A stretch of 16,069 bases of DNA from Brugia malayi (GCF_000002995.4 NW_025062371.1:1-16069); one strand, 5' to 3'. Numbered from the stretch's first letter, positions 1-9,747 are shown. The notes: generated by a model not told the origin, from the letters alone. Numbers and translations: made by a program.

Positions 1-333
1 ATTAATCATGAATTTAAATTCAATTTAAGAATTTAAATTAAATTTAAATTAAATTTAAATTTTGAATTTTTTAAAAATTTTAAAATTTGTTATAGTTTTC
101 TTACATTAGACAAGGAAATTGGTTCTAATTTATCAATTTTAATTTTAATTAAGTGCCAAAACTGCTAAAAAAAGCTAAAAAAAAGCTTATTTTGAACCTA
201 ATTGACTATGTTACGTGCATTGTACCAGTGCTGGTCGTACATTGCGCTGTCATTTTATAGTTTAAATATTAAAATACGCTTTTGTAATTAAGTTTTGCGC
301 ATAAATTCATCAGCAAAATTAATAAAACTTTCA
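1..333. repeat. Monomer 1: long A-run form with aberrant first 50 bases
   Basis: This 333-bp copy has T6, A7-GCT-A8 and GAACC. Unlike all others it reads ATGAATTTAAATTC near base 8 where the rest read ATGATTTTAATTC, and it lacks the C in AAATTCAAATTT near base 49, so the two changes cancel in length. Both changes turn the sequence into more regular AAATTT repeats. After about base 60 it matches the consensus. The window starts here, so this could be the edge of an assembled sequence or a real variant. Confidence 0.9.
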
Positions 334-655
334 ATTAATCATGATTTTAATTCAATTTAAGAATTTAAATTAAATTTAAATTCAAATTTAAATTTTGAAA
401 TTTTTAAAAATTTTAAAATTTGTTATAGTTTTCTTACATTAGACAAGGAAATTGGTTCTAATTTATCAATTTTAATTTTAATTAAGTGCCAAAACTGCTA
501 AAAAAAGCTTATTTTGAGCCTAATTGACTATGTTACGTGCATTGTACCAGTGCTGGTTCTATATTGTGTTGTCATTTTATAGTTTAAATATTAAAATACG
601 CTTTTGTAATTAAGTTTTGCGCATAAATTCATCAGCAAAATTAATAAAACTTTCA
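334..655. repeat. Monomer 2: GAGCC with TTCTATATTGTGTTG dyad-arm haplotype
   Basis: This 322-bp copy has GAAA-T5 at the T-run and A7. G replaces A at 518 (GAGCC). The dyad right arm carries five changes, at 558, 559, 562, 567 and 569, giving GGTTCTATATTGTGTTG, which abolishes the GTACA pairing. The same arm haplotype recurs in units 41 and 45, more than 12 kb away. Confidence 0.9.
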
Positions 656-981
656 ATTAATCATGATTTTAATTCAATTTAAGAATTTAAATTAAATTTA
701 AATTCAAATTTAAATTTTGAATTTTTTAAAAATTTTAAAATTTGTTATAGTTTTCTTACATTAGACAAGGAAATTGGTTCTAATTTATCAATTTTAATTT
801 TAATTAAGTGCCAAAACTGCTAAAAAAAAGCTTATTTTGAACCTAATTGACTATGTTACGTGCATTGTACCAGTGCTGGTCGTACATTGCGCTGTCATTT
901 TATAGTTTAAATATTAAAATACGCTTTTGTAATTAAGTTTTGCGCATAAATTCATCAGCAAAATTAATAAAACTTTCAATT

Positions 982-991
982 AATCATGATT
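982..991. repeat. 10-bp perfect palindrome AATCATGATT in the monomer
   Basis: AATCATGATT equals its own reverse complement and contains a BspHI site (TCATGA). It recurs near the start of nearly every monomer; only unit 1 differs, reading ATGAATTT. It marks the boundary between the tail of one copy and the AT-rich block of the next. A palindrome of this size could bind a dimeric protein, but nothing in the sequence shows that it does. Confidence 0.8.
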
Positions 992-1022
992 TTAATTCAA
1001 TTTAAGAATTTAAATTAAATTT

Positions 1023-1047
1023 AAATTCAAATTTAAATTTTGAATTT
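1023..1047. repeat. Imperfect 25-bp palindrome in the AT-only block
   Basis: The arms AAATTCAAA and TTTGAATTT are exact reverse complements around the spacer TTTAAAT. The flanks continue as self-complementary AAATTT and TTTAAA words, and TTTTTAAAAA follows at 1046-1055. The block is nearly devoid of G and C, so it should melt easily and could extrude hairpins. The same element recurs in every monomer except unit 1, which lacks the C of the left arm. Confidence 0.75.
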
Positions 1048-1144
1048 TTTAAAAATTTTAAAATTTGTTATAGTTTTCTTACATTAGACAAGGAAATTGG
1101 TTCTAATTTATCAATTTTAATTTTAATTAAGTGCCAAAACTGCT

Positions 1145-1155
1145 AAAAAAAGCTT
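1145..1155. repeat. Variable A-run and HindIII site, length hotspot of the monomer
   Basis: In this copy seven As follow GCT and lead into AAGCTT. Across the array the same place reads A7, A8, A10, A4-CT-A7, A6-CT-A7, A7-GCT-A7 or A7-GCT-A8. The longer forms look like local duplications of a word such as GCT plus A7, or CT plus A7. Slippage or misaligned pairing explains them. Some differences of a single base could also be homopolymer sequencing errors, but the GCT and CT insertions cannot. Confidence 0.85.
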
Positions 1156-1160
1156 ATTTT

Positions 1161-1220
1161 GAACCTAATTGACTATGTTACGTGCATTGTACCAGTGCTG
1201 GTCGTACATTGCGCTGTCAT
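1161..1220. other. GC-richer core of the monomer with central dyad
   Basis: These 60 bp contain 27 G or C (45%) inside a 22% GC repeat. At the centre, 1188-1208 reads TGTAC-CAG-TG-CTG-GTC-GTACA: ACCAG and CTGGT are inverted around TG, and the outer TGTAC and GTACA also pair if a GTC bulge is allowed. Two RsaI sites (GTAC) sit in the outer arms. The left arm is invariant in all full copies, while the right arm carries most of the substitutions in the array (unit positions 225, 226, 229, 234, 236). It is the best candidate in the monomer for a protein-binding site, by inference only. Confidence 0.7.
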
Positions 1221-1300
1221 TTTATAGTTTAAATATTAAAATACGCTTTTGTAATTAAGTTTTGCGCATAAATTCATCAGCAAAATTAATAAAACTTTCA

Positions 1301-1632
1301 ATTAATCATGATTTTAATTCAATTTAAGAATTTAAATTAAATTTAAATTCAAATTTAAATTTTGAATTTTTAAAAATTTTAAAATTTGTTATAGTTTTCT
1401 TACATTAGACAAGGAAATTGGTTCTAATTTATCAATTTTAATTTTAATTAAGTGCCAAAACTGCTAAAAAAAGCTAAAAAAAAGCTTATTTTGAACCTAA
1501 TTGACTATGTTACGTGCATTGTACCAGTGCTGGTCGTACATTGCGCTGTCATTTTATAGTTTAAATATTAAAATACGCTTTTGTAATTAAGTTTTGCGCA
1601 TAAATTCATCAGCAAAATTAATAAAACTTTCA
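1301..1632. repeat. Monomer 5: long A-run form
   Basis: 332 bp: T5, A7-GCT-A8 (1466-1483), GAACC, majority dyad arm. Units 5, 10, 13, 21, 31 and 38 share this exact combination, showing one founder copy was spread through the array. Confidence 0.93.
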
Positions 1633-2600
1633 ATTAATCATGATTTTAATTCAATTTAAGAATTTAAATTAAATTTAAATTCAAATTTAAATTTTGAATT
1701 TTTAAAAATTTTAAAATTTGTTATAGTTTTCTTACATTAGACAAGGAAATTGGTTCTAATTTATCAATTTTAATTTTAATTAAGTGCCAAAACTGCTAAA
1801 AAAAAGCTTATTTTGAACCTAATTGACTATGTTACGTGCATTGTACCAGTGCTGGTCGTACATTGCGCTGTCATTTTATAGTTTAAATATTAAAATACGC
1901 TTTTGTAATTAAGTTTTGCGCATAAATTCATCAGCAAAATTAATAAAACTTTCAATTAATCATGATTTTAATTCAATTTAAGAATTTAAATTAAATTTAA
2001 ATTCAAATTTAAATTTTGAATTTTTTAAAAATTTTAAAATTTGTTATAGTTTTCTTACATTAGACAAGGAAATTGGTTCTAATTTATCAATTTTAATTTT
2101 AATTAAGTGCCAAAACTGCTAAAAAAAAGCTTATTTTGAACCTAATTGACTATGTTACGTGCATTGTACCAGTGCTGGTCGTACATTGCGCTGTCATTTT
2201 ATAGTTTAAATATTAAAATACGCTTTTGTAATTAAGTTTTGCGCATAAATTCATCAGCAAAATTAATAAAACTTTCAATTAATCATGATTTTAATTCAAT
2301 TTAAGAATTTAAATTAAATTTAAATTCAAATTTAAATTTTGAATTTTTTAAAAATTTTAAAATTTGTTATAGTTTTCTTACATTAGACAAGGAAATTGGT
2401 TCTAATTTATCAATTTTAATTTTAATTAAGTGCCAAAACTGCTAAAAAAAAGCTTATTTTGAACCTAATTGACTATGTTACGTGCATTGTACCAGTGCTG
2501 GTCGTACATTGCGCTGTCATTTTATAGTTTAAATATTAAAATACGCTTTTGTAATTAAGTTTTGCGCATAAATTCATCAGCAAAATTAATAAAACTTTCA
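1633..2600. repeat. Monomers 6-8: consensus copies
   Basis: Unit 6 (1633-1954) is T5-A8, units 7 (1955-2277) and 8 (2278-2600) are T6-A8 and appear identical neighbours. All have GAACC and the majority dyad arm. Confidence 0.93.
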
Positions 2601-2924
2601 ATTAATCATGATTTTAATTCAATTTAAGAATTTAAATTAAATTTAAATTCAAATTTAAATTTTGAATTTTTTAAAAATTTTAAAATTTGTTATAGTTTTC
2701 TTACATTAGACAAGGAAATTGGTTCTAATTTATCAATTTTAATTTTAATTAAGTGCCAAAACTGCTAAAAAAAAGCTTATTTTGAACCTAATTGACTATG
2801 TTACGTGCATTGTACCAGTGCTGGTCGTACTATTGCGTTGTCATTTTATAGTTTAAATATTAAAATACGCTTTTGTAATTAAGTTTTGCGCATAAATTCA
2901 TCAGCAAAATTAATAAAACTTTCA
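2601..2924. repeat. Monomer 9: one-base insertion in dyad arm
   Basis: 324 bp: T6, A8, GAACC. The arm reads CGTAC-T-ATTGCGTTG: an extra T at 2831 and C to T at 2838. The arm is the only part of this copy that departs from consensus. Confidence 0.9.
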
Positions 2925-3256
2925 ATTAATCATGATTTTAATTCAATTTAAGAATTTAAATTAAATTTAAATTCAAATTTAAATTTTGAATTTTTAAAAA
3001 TTTTAAAATTTGTTATAGTTTTCTTACATTAGACAAGGAAATTGGTTCTAATTTATCAATTTTAATTTTAATTAAGTGCCAAAACTGCTAAAAAAAGCTA
3101 AAAAAAAGCTTATTTTGAACCTAATTGACTATGTTACGTGCATTGTACCAGTGCTGGTCGTACATTGCGCTGTCATTTTATAGTTTAAATATTAAAATAC
3201 GCTTTTGTAATTAAGTTTTGCGCATAAATTCATCAGCAAAATTAATAAAACTTTCA
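2925..3256. repeat. Monomer 10: long A-run form
   Basis: 332 bp, T5 and A7-GCT-A8, same type as unit 5. It is followed directly by a GAGCC copy (unit 11). Confidence 0.93.
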
Positions 3257-3578
3257 ATTAATCATGATTTTAATTCAATTTAAGAATTTAAATTAAATTT
3301 AAATTCAAATTTAAATTTTGAATTTTTTAAAAATTTTAAAATTTGTTATAGTTTTCTTACATTAGACAAGGAAATTGGTTCTAATTTATCAATTTTAATT
3401 TTAATTAAGTGCCAAAACTGCTAAAAAAAGCTTATTTTGAGCCTAATTGACTATGTTACGTGCATTGTACCAGTGCTGGTCGTACATTGCGCTGTCATTT
3501 TATAGTTTAAATATTAAAATACGCTTTTGTAATTAAGTTTTGCGCATAAATTCATCAGCAAAATTAATAAAACTTTCA
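3257..3578. repeat. Monomer 11: GAGCC copy with majority dyad arm
   Basis: 322 bp: T6, A7, G at 3441 (GAGCC). Its dyad arm is the majority form, unlike unit 2, so the A/G site and the arm vary independently. Unit 34 is the same type. Confidence 0.92.
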
Positions 3579-3903
3579 ATTAATCATGATTTTAATTCAA
3601 TTTAAGAATTTAAATTAAATTTAAATTCAAATTTAAATTTTGAATTTTTTAAAAATTTTAAAATTTGTTATAGTTTTCTTACATTAGACAAGGAAATTGG
3701 TTCTAATTTATCAATTTTAATTTTAATTAAGTGCCAAAACTGCTAAAAAAAAAAGCTTATTTTGAACCTAATTGACTATGTTACGTGCATTGTACCAGTG
3801 CTGGTCGTACATTGCGCTGTCATTTTATAGTTTAAATATTAAAATACGCTTTTGTAATTAAGTTTTGCGCATAAATTCATCAGCAAAATTAATAAAACTT
3901 TCA
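3579..3903. repeat. Monomer 12: A10 copy
   Basis: 325 bp: T6, A10, GAACC, majority arm. Only unit 36, about 7.8 kb downstream, shares the A10 run. Confidence 0.92.
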
Positions 3904-4235
3904 ATTAATCATGATTTTAATTCAATTTAAGAATTTAAATTAAATTTAAATTCAAATTTAAATTTTGAATTTTTAAAAATTTTAAAATTTGTTATAGTTT
4001 TCTTACATTAGACAAGGAAATTGGTTCTAATTTATCAATTTTAATTTTAATTAAGTGCCAAAACTGCTAAAAAAAGCTAAAAAAAAGCTTATTTTGAACC
4101 TAATTGACTATGTTACGTGCATTGTACCAGTGCTGGTCGTACATTGCGCTGTCATTTTATAGTTTAAATATTAAAATACGCTTTTGTAATTAAGTTTTGC
4201 GCATAAATTCATCAGCAAAATTAATAAAACTTTCA
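3904..4235. repeat. Monomer 13: long A-run form
   Basis: 332 bp: T5, A7-GCT-A8, GAACC, majority arm; same type as unit 5. Confidence 0.93.
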
Positions 4236-4562
4236 ATTAATCATGATTTTAATTCAATTTAAGAATTTAAATTAAATTTAAATTCAAATTTAAATTTTGA
4301 ATTTTTAAAAATTTTAAAATTTGTTATAGTTTTCTTACATTAGACAAGGAAATTGGTTCTAATTTATCAATTTTAATTTTAATTAAGTGCCAAAACTGCT
4401 AAAACTAAAAAAAGCTTATTTTGAACCTAATTGACTATGTTACGTGCATTGTACCAGTGCTGGTCGTACATTGCGCTGTCATTTTATAGTTTAAATATTA
4501 AAATACGCTTTTGTAATTAAGTTTTGCGCATAAATTCATCAGCAAAATTAATAAAACTTTCA
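4236..4562. repeat. Monomer 14: A4-CT-A7 form
   Basis: 327 bp: T5 and GCT-A4-CT-A7-GCTT. The six added bases look like a short duplication of the CT-plus-A word. Unit 23 has the same insertion but T6. Confidence 0.92.
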
Positions 4563-5530
4563 ATTAATCATGATTTTAATTCAATTTAAGAATTTAAATT
4601 AAATTTAAATTCAAATTTAAATTTTGAATTTTTTAAAAATTTTAAAATTTGTTATAGTTTTCTTACATTAGACAAGGAAATTGGTTCTAATTTATCAATT
4701 TTAATTTTAATTAAGTGCCAAAACTGCTAAAAAAAAGCTTATTTTGAACCTAATTGACTATGTTACGTGCATTGTACCAGTGCTGGTCGTACATTGCGCT
4801 GTCATTTTATAGTTTAAATATTAAAATACGCTTTTGTAATTAAGTTTTGCGCATAAATTCATCAGCAAAATTAATAAAACTTTCAATTAATCATGATTTT
4901 AATTCAATTTAAGAATTTAAATTAAATTTAAATTCAAATTTAAATTTTGAATTTTTTAAAAATTTTAAAATTTGTTATAGTTTTCTTACATTAGACAAGG
5001 AAATTGGTTCTAATTTATCAATTTTAATTTTAATTAAGTGCCAAAACTGCTAAAAAAAGCTTATTTTGAACCTAATTGACTATGTTACGTGCATTGTACC
5101 AGTGCTGGTCGTACATTGCGCTGTCATTTTATAGTTTAAATATTAAAATACGCTTTTGTAATTAAGTTTTGCGCATAAATTCATCAGCAAAATTAATAAA
5201 ACTTTCAATTAATCATGATTTTAATTCAATTTAAGAATTTAAATTAAATTTAAATTCAAATTTAAATTTTGAATTTTTTAAAAATTTTAAAATTTGTTAT
5301 AGTTTTCTTACATTAGACAAGGAAATTGGTTCTAATTTATCAATTTTAATTTTAATTAAGTGCCAAAACTGCTAAAAAAAAGCTTATTTTGAACCTAATT
5401 GACTATGTTACGTGCATTGTACCAGTGCTGGTCGTACATTGCGCTGTCATTTTATAGTTTAAATATTAAAATACGCTTTTGTAATTAAGTTTTGCGCATA
5501 AATTCATCAGCAAAATTAATAAAACTTTCA
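4563..5530. repeat. Monomers 15-17: consensus copies
   Basis: Units 15 (4563-4885, A8), 16 (4886-5207, A7) and 17 (5208-5530, A8) all have T6, GAACC and the majority arm. Confidence 0.93.
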
Positions 5531-5851
5531 ATTAATCATGATTTTAATTCAATTTAAGAATTTAAATTAAATTTAAATTCAAATTTAAATTTTGAATTTT
5601 TAAAAATTTTAAAATTTGTTATAGTTTTCTTACATTAGACAAGGAAATTGGTTCTAATTTATCAATTTTAATTTTAATTAAGTGCCAAAACTGCTAAAAA
5701 AAGCTTATTTTGAGCCTAATTGACTATGTTACGTGCATTGTACCAGTGCTGGTCGTACATTGCGTTGTCATTTTATAGTTTAAATATTAAAATACGCTTT
5801 TGTAATTAAGTTTTGCGCATAAATTCATCAGCAAAATTAATAAAACTTTCA
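5531..5851. repeat. Monomer 18: GAGCC with single arm change
   Basis: 321 bp: T5, A7, G at 5714, and C to T at 5765 (GCGTTG). It is an intermediate state between the majority arm and the multiply changed arms of units 37 and 47. Confidence 0.9.
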
Positions 5852-6180
5852 ATTAATCATGATTTTAATTCAATTTAAGAATTTAAATTAAATTTAAATT
5901 CAAATTTAAATTTTGAATTTTTAAAAATTTTAAAATTTGTTATAGTTTTCTTACATTAGACAAGGAAATTGGTTCTAATTTATCAATTTTAATTTTAATT
6001 AAGTGCCAAAACTGCTAAAAAACTAAAAAAAGCTTATTTTGAACCTAATTGACTATGTTACGTGCATTGTACCAGTGCTGGTCGTACATTGCGCTGTCAT
6101 TTTATAGTTTAAATATTAAAATACGCTTTTGTAATTAAGTTTTGCGCATAAATTCATCAGCAAAATTAATAAAACTTTCA
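5852..6180. repeat. Monomer 19: A6-CT-A7 form
   Basis: 329 bp: T5, GCT-A6-CT-A7-GCTT, GAACC, majority arm. Identical type to unit 24, five copies downstream. Confidence 0.92.
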
Positions 6181-6502
6181 ATTAATCATGATTTTAATTC
6201 AATTTAAGAATTTAAATTAAATTTAAATTCAAATTTAAATTTTGAATTTTTAAAAATTTTAAAATTTGTTATAGTTTTCTTACATTAGACAAGGAAATTG
6301 GTTCTAATTTATCAATTTTAATTTTAATTAAGTGCCAAAACTGCTAAAAAAAAGCTTATTTTGAACCTAATTGACTATGTTACGTGCATTGTACCAGTGC
6401 TGGTCGTACATTGCGCTGTCATTTTATAGTTTAAATATTAAAATACGCTTTTGTAATTAAGTTTTGCGCATAAATTCATCAGCAAAATTAATAAAACTTT
6501 CA
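6181..6502. repeat. Monomer 20: consensus copy
   Basis: 322 bp: T5, A8, GAACC, majority arm; same type as units 6 and 42. Confidence 0.93.
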
Positions 6503-6834
6503 ATTAATCATGATTTTAATTCAATTTAAGAATTTAAATTAAATTTAAATTCAAATTTAAATTTTGAATTTTTAAAAATTTTAAAATTTGTTATAGTTTT
6601 CTTACATTAGACAAGGAAATTGGTTCTAATTTATCAATTTTAATTTTAATTAAGTGCCAAAACTGCTAAAAAAAGCTAAAAAAAAGCTTATTTTGAACCT
6701 AATTGACTATGTTACGTGCATTGTACCAGTGCTGGTCGTACATTGCGCTGTCATTTTATAGTTTAAATATTAAAATACGCTTTTGTAATTAAGTTTTGCG
6801 CATAAATTCATCAGCAAAATTAATAAAACTTTCA
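6503..6834. repeat. Monomer 21: long A-run form
   Basis: 332 bp: T5, A7-GCT-A8, GAACC. Followed directly by a GAGCC copy (unit 22). Confidence 0.93.
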
Positions 6835-7155
6835 ATTAATCATGATTTTAATTCAATTTAAGAATTTAAATTAAATTTAAATTCAAATTTAAATTTTGAA
6901 TTTTTAAAAATTTTAAAATTTGTTATAGTTTTCTTACATTAGACAAGGAAATTGGTTCTAATTTATCAATTTTAATTTTAATTAAGTGCCAAAACTGCTA
7001 AAAAAAGCTTATTTTGAGCCTAATTGACTATGTTACGTGCATTGTACCAGTGCTGGTCGTACATTGCGCTGTCATTTTATAGTTTAAATATTAAAATACG
7101 CTTTTGTAATTAAGTTTTGCGCATAAATTCATCAGCAAAATTAATAAAACTTTCA
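6835..7155. repeat. Monomer 22: GAGCC copy
   Basis: 321 bp: T5, A7, G at 7018, majority arm. Same type as unit 28. Confidence 0.92.
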
Positions 7156-7483
7156 ATTAATCATGATTTTAATTCAATTTAAGAATTTAAATTAAATTTA
7201 AATTCAAATTTAAATTTTGAATTTTTTAAAAATTTTAAAATTTGTTATAGTTTTCTTACATTAGACAAGGAAATTGGTTCTAATTTATCAATTTTAATTT
7301 TAATTAAGTGCCAAAACTGCTAAAACTAAAAAAAGCTTATTTTGAACCTAATTGACTATGTTACGTGCATTGTACCAGTGCTGGTCGTACATTGCGCTGT
7401 CATTTTATAGTTTAAATATTAAAATACGCTTTTGTAATTAAGTTTTGCGCATAAATTCATCAGCAAAATTAATAAAACTTTCA
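7156..7483. repeat. Monomer 23: A4-CT-A7 form
   Basis: 328 bp: T6, GCT-A4-CT-A7-GCTT, GAACC, majority arm. It differs from unit 14 only in the T-run. Confidence 0.92.
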
Positions 7484-7812
7484 ATTAATCATGATTTTAA
7501 TTCAATTTAAGAATTTAAATTAAATTTAAATTCAAATTTAAATTTTGAATTTTTAAAAATTTTAAAATTTGTTATAGTTTTCTTACATTAGACAAGGAAA
7601 TTGGTTCTAATTTATCAATTTTAATTTTAATTAAGTGCCAAAACTGCTAAAAAACTAAAAAAAGCTTATTTTGAACCTAATTGACTATGTTACGTGCATT
7701 GTACCAGTGCTGGTCGTACATTGCGCTGTCATTTTATAGTTTAAATATTAAAATACGCTTTTGTAATTAAGTTTTGCGCATAAATTCATCAGCAAAATTA
7801 ATAAAACTTTCA
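7484..7812. repeat. Monomer 24: A6-CT-A7 form
   Basis: 329 bp: T5, GCT-A6-CT-A7-GCTT, GAACC, majority arm; same type as unit 19. Confidence 0.92.
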
Positions 7813-8135
7813 ATTAATCATGATTTTAATTCAATTTAAGAATTTAAATTAAATTTAAATTCAAATTTAAATTTTGAATTTTTTAAAAATTTTAAAATTT
7901 GTTATAGTTTTCTTACATTAGACAAGGAAATTGGTTCTAATTTATCAATTTTAATTTTAATTAAGTGCCAAAACTGCTAAAAAAAGCTTATTTTGAAGCC
8001 TAATTGACTATGTTACGTGCATTGTACCAGTGCTGGTCGTACATTGCGCTGTCATTTTATAGTTTAAATATTAAAATACGCTTTTGTAATTAAGTTTTGC
8101 GCATAAATTCATCAGCAAAATTAATAAAACTTTCA
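7813..8135. repeat. Monomer 25: GAAGCC copy
   Basis: 323 bp: T6, A7. The A/G site reads GAAGCC, with an added G at about 7998, a state seen in no other copy and combining features of GAACC and GAGCC. Confidence 0.9.
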
Positions 8136-8781
8136 ATTAATCATGATTTTAATTCAATTTAAGAATTTAAATTAAATTTAAATTCAAATTTAAATTTTGA
8201 ATTTTTTAAAAATTTTAAAATTTGTTATAGTTTTCTTACATTAGACAAGGAAATTGGTTCTAATTTATCAATTTTAATTTTAATTAAGTGCCAAAACTGC
8301 TAAAAAAAAGCTTATTTTGAACCTAATTGACTATGTTACGTGCATTGTACCAGTGCTGGTCGTACATTGCGCTGTCATTTTATAGTTTAAATATTAAAAT
8401 ACGCTTTTGTAATTAAGTTTTGCGCATAAATTCATCAGCAAAATTAATAAAACTTTCAATTAATCATGATTTTAATTCAATTTAAGAATTTAAATTAAAT
8501 TTAAATTCAAATTTAAATTTTGAATTTTTTAAAAATTTTAAAATTTGTTATAGTTTTCTTACATTAGACAAGGAAATTGGTTCTAATTTATCAATTTTAA
8601 TTTTAATTAAGTGCCAAAACTGCTAAAAAAAAGCTTATTTTGAACCTAATTGACTATGTTACGTGCATTGTACCAGTGCTGGTCGTACATTGCGCTGTCA
8701 TTTTATAGTTTAAATATTAAAATACGCTTTTGTAATTAAGTTTTGCGCATAAATTCATCAGCAAAATTAATAAAACTTTCA
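8136..8781. repeat. Monomers 26-27: identical consensus copies
   Basis: Units 26 (8136-8458) and 27 (8459-8781) are adjacent 323-bp copies with T6, A8, GAACC and the majority arm. I see no difference between them, as expected from recent local duplication. Confidence 0.93.
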
Positions 8782-9102
8782 ATTAATCATGATTTTAATT
8801 CAATTTAAGAATTTAAATTAAATTTAAATTCAAATTTAAATTTTGAATTTTTAAAAATTTTAAAATTTGTTATAGTTTTCTTACATTAGACAAGGAAATT
8901 GGTTCTAATTTATCAATTTTAATTTTAATTAAGTGCCAAAACTGCTAAAAAAAGCTTATTTTGAGCCTAATTGACTATGTTACGTGCATTGTACCAGTGC
9001 TGGTCGTACATTGCGCTGTCATTTTATAGTTTAAATATTAAAATACGCTTTTGTAATTAAGTTTTGCGCATAAATTCATCAGCAAAATTAATAAAACTTT
9101 CA
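8782..9102. repeat. Monomer 28: GAGCC copy
   Basis: 321 bp: T5, A7, G at 8965, majority arm. Confidence 0.92.
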
Positions 9103-9425
9103 ATTAATCATGATTTTAATTCAATTTAAGAATTTAAATTAAATTTAAATTCAAATTTAAATTTTGAAATTTTTAAAAATTTTAAAATTTGTTATAGTTT
9201 TCTTACATTAGACAAGGAAATTGGTTCTAATTTATCAATTTTAATTTTAATTAAGTGCCAAAACTGCTAAAAAAAAGCTTATTTTGAACCTAATTGACTA
9301 TGTTACGTGCATTGTACCAGTGCTGGTCGTACATTGCGCTGTCATTTTATAGTTTAAATATTAAAATACGCTTTTGTAATTAAGTTTTGCGCATAAATTC
9401 ATCAGCAAAATTAATAAAACTTTCA
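9103..9425. repeat. Monomer 29: GAAA-T5 copy
   Basis: 323 bp: the T-run begins GAAATTTTT instead of GAATTTTTT, a T to A change shared only with units 2 and 43. A8, GAACC, majority arm. Confidence 0.92.
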
Positions 9426-9747
9426 ATTAATCATGATTTTAATTCAATTTAAGAATTTAAATTAAATTTAAATTCAAATTTAAATTTTGAATTTTTAAAA
9501 ATTTTAAAATTTGTTATAGTTTTCTTACATTAGACAAGGAAATTGGTTCTAATTTATCAATTTTAATTTTAATTAAGTGCCAAAACTGCTAAAAAAAAGC
9601 TTATTTTGAGCCTAATTGACTATGTTACGTGCATTGTACCAGTGCTGGTCGTACATTGCGCTGTCATTTTATAGTTTAAATATTAAAATACGCTTTTGTA
9701 ATTAAGTTTTGCGCATAAATTCATCAGCAAAATTAATAAAACTTTCA
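9426..9747. repeat. Monomer 30: GAGCC with A8
   Basis: 322 bp: T5, A8, G at 9610, majority arm. It is the only GAGCC copy with A8; the other nine have A7. Confidence 0.92.

Larger units (their letters stand above)
656..1300. repeat. Monomers 3-4: consensus copies
   Basis: Unit 3 (656-978, 323 bp) is T6-A8 and unit 4 (979-1300, 322 bp) is T6-A7. Both have GAACC and the majority dyad arm, and differ from each other only in A-run length. Confidence 0.93.
979..1300. repeat. Reference monomer (unit 4) with internal map
   Basis: This 322-bp copy has the common state at every variable site: six Ts at 1045-1050, seven As at 1145-1151, GAACC at 1161-1165 and the majority dyad arm. It has 35 G and 35 C (21.7% GC). 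The first 92 bp hold only 7 G or C; bases 1161-1220 hold 27 of 60. Five CpG dinucleotides are present, against about 3.8 expected from composition, so CpG is not depleted. Its two halves show no clear similarity, so it is not an obvious dimer of a 161-bp unit; a 9-bp word TAATTAAGT does occur twice, at 1124-1132 and 1252-1260. Units 4, 16, 35, 39 and 44 share the same state at all variable sites. Confidence 0.95.

Noticed and set aside
1091..1110. GGTTCTAAT on the plus strand as a tRNA-type B box, hinting at a SINE origin.
   Set aside because: Two mismatches at conserved B-box positions, no plausible A box upstream, and no tRNA-like folding.
1219..1232. Near match to the yeast origin consensus (TTTTATAGTTT, one mismatch).
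   Set aside because: Near matches are expected by chance in 78% AT DNA, and the host is not known to use that motif.
1175..1258. Short open reading frame of 27 codons (ATG to TAA) repeated in most monomers through the GC-rich core.
   Set aside because: It is very short, has no visible ribosome-binding or promoter context, unit 9 breaks its frame, and variants in the arm change both silent and replacing positions. An open frame is expected where the sequence is richest in GC. Monomer length is mostly not a multiple of three, so no frame runs through the array.
979..1300. CENP-B box that would mark a centromeric satellite.
   Set aside because: The consensus needs TTCG and CGGG on one strand; neither TTCG nor its complement occurs in the monomer. 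This does not exclude centromere function.
979..1300. Monomer as a dimer of two 161-bp halves wrapping two nucleosomes.
   Set aside because: The halves show no clear similarity beyond short AT words. The length is compatible with two nucleosomes, but that alone is not evidence.
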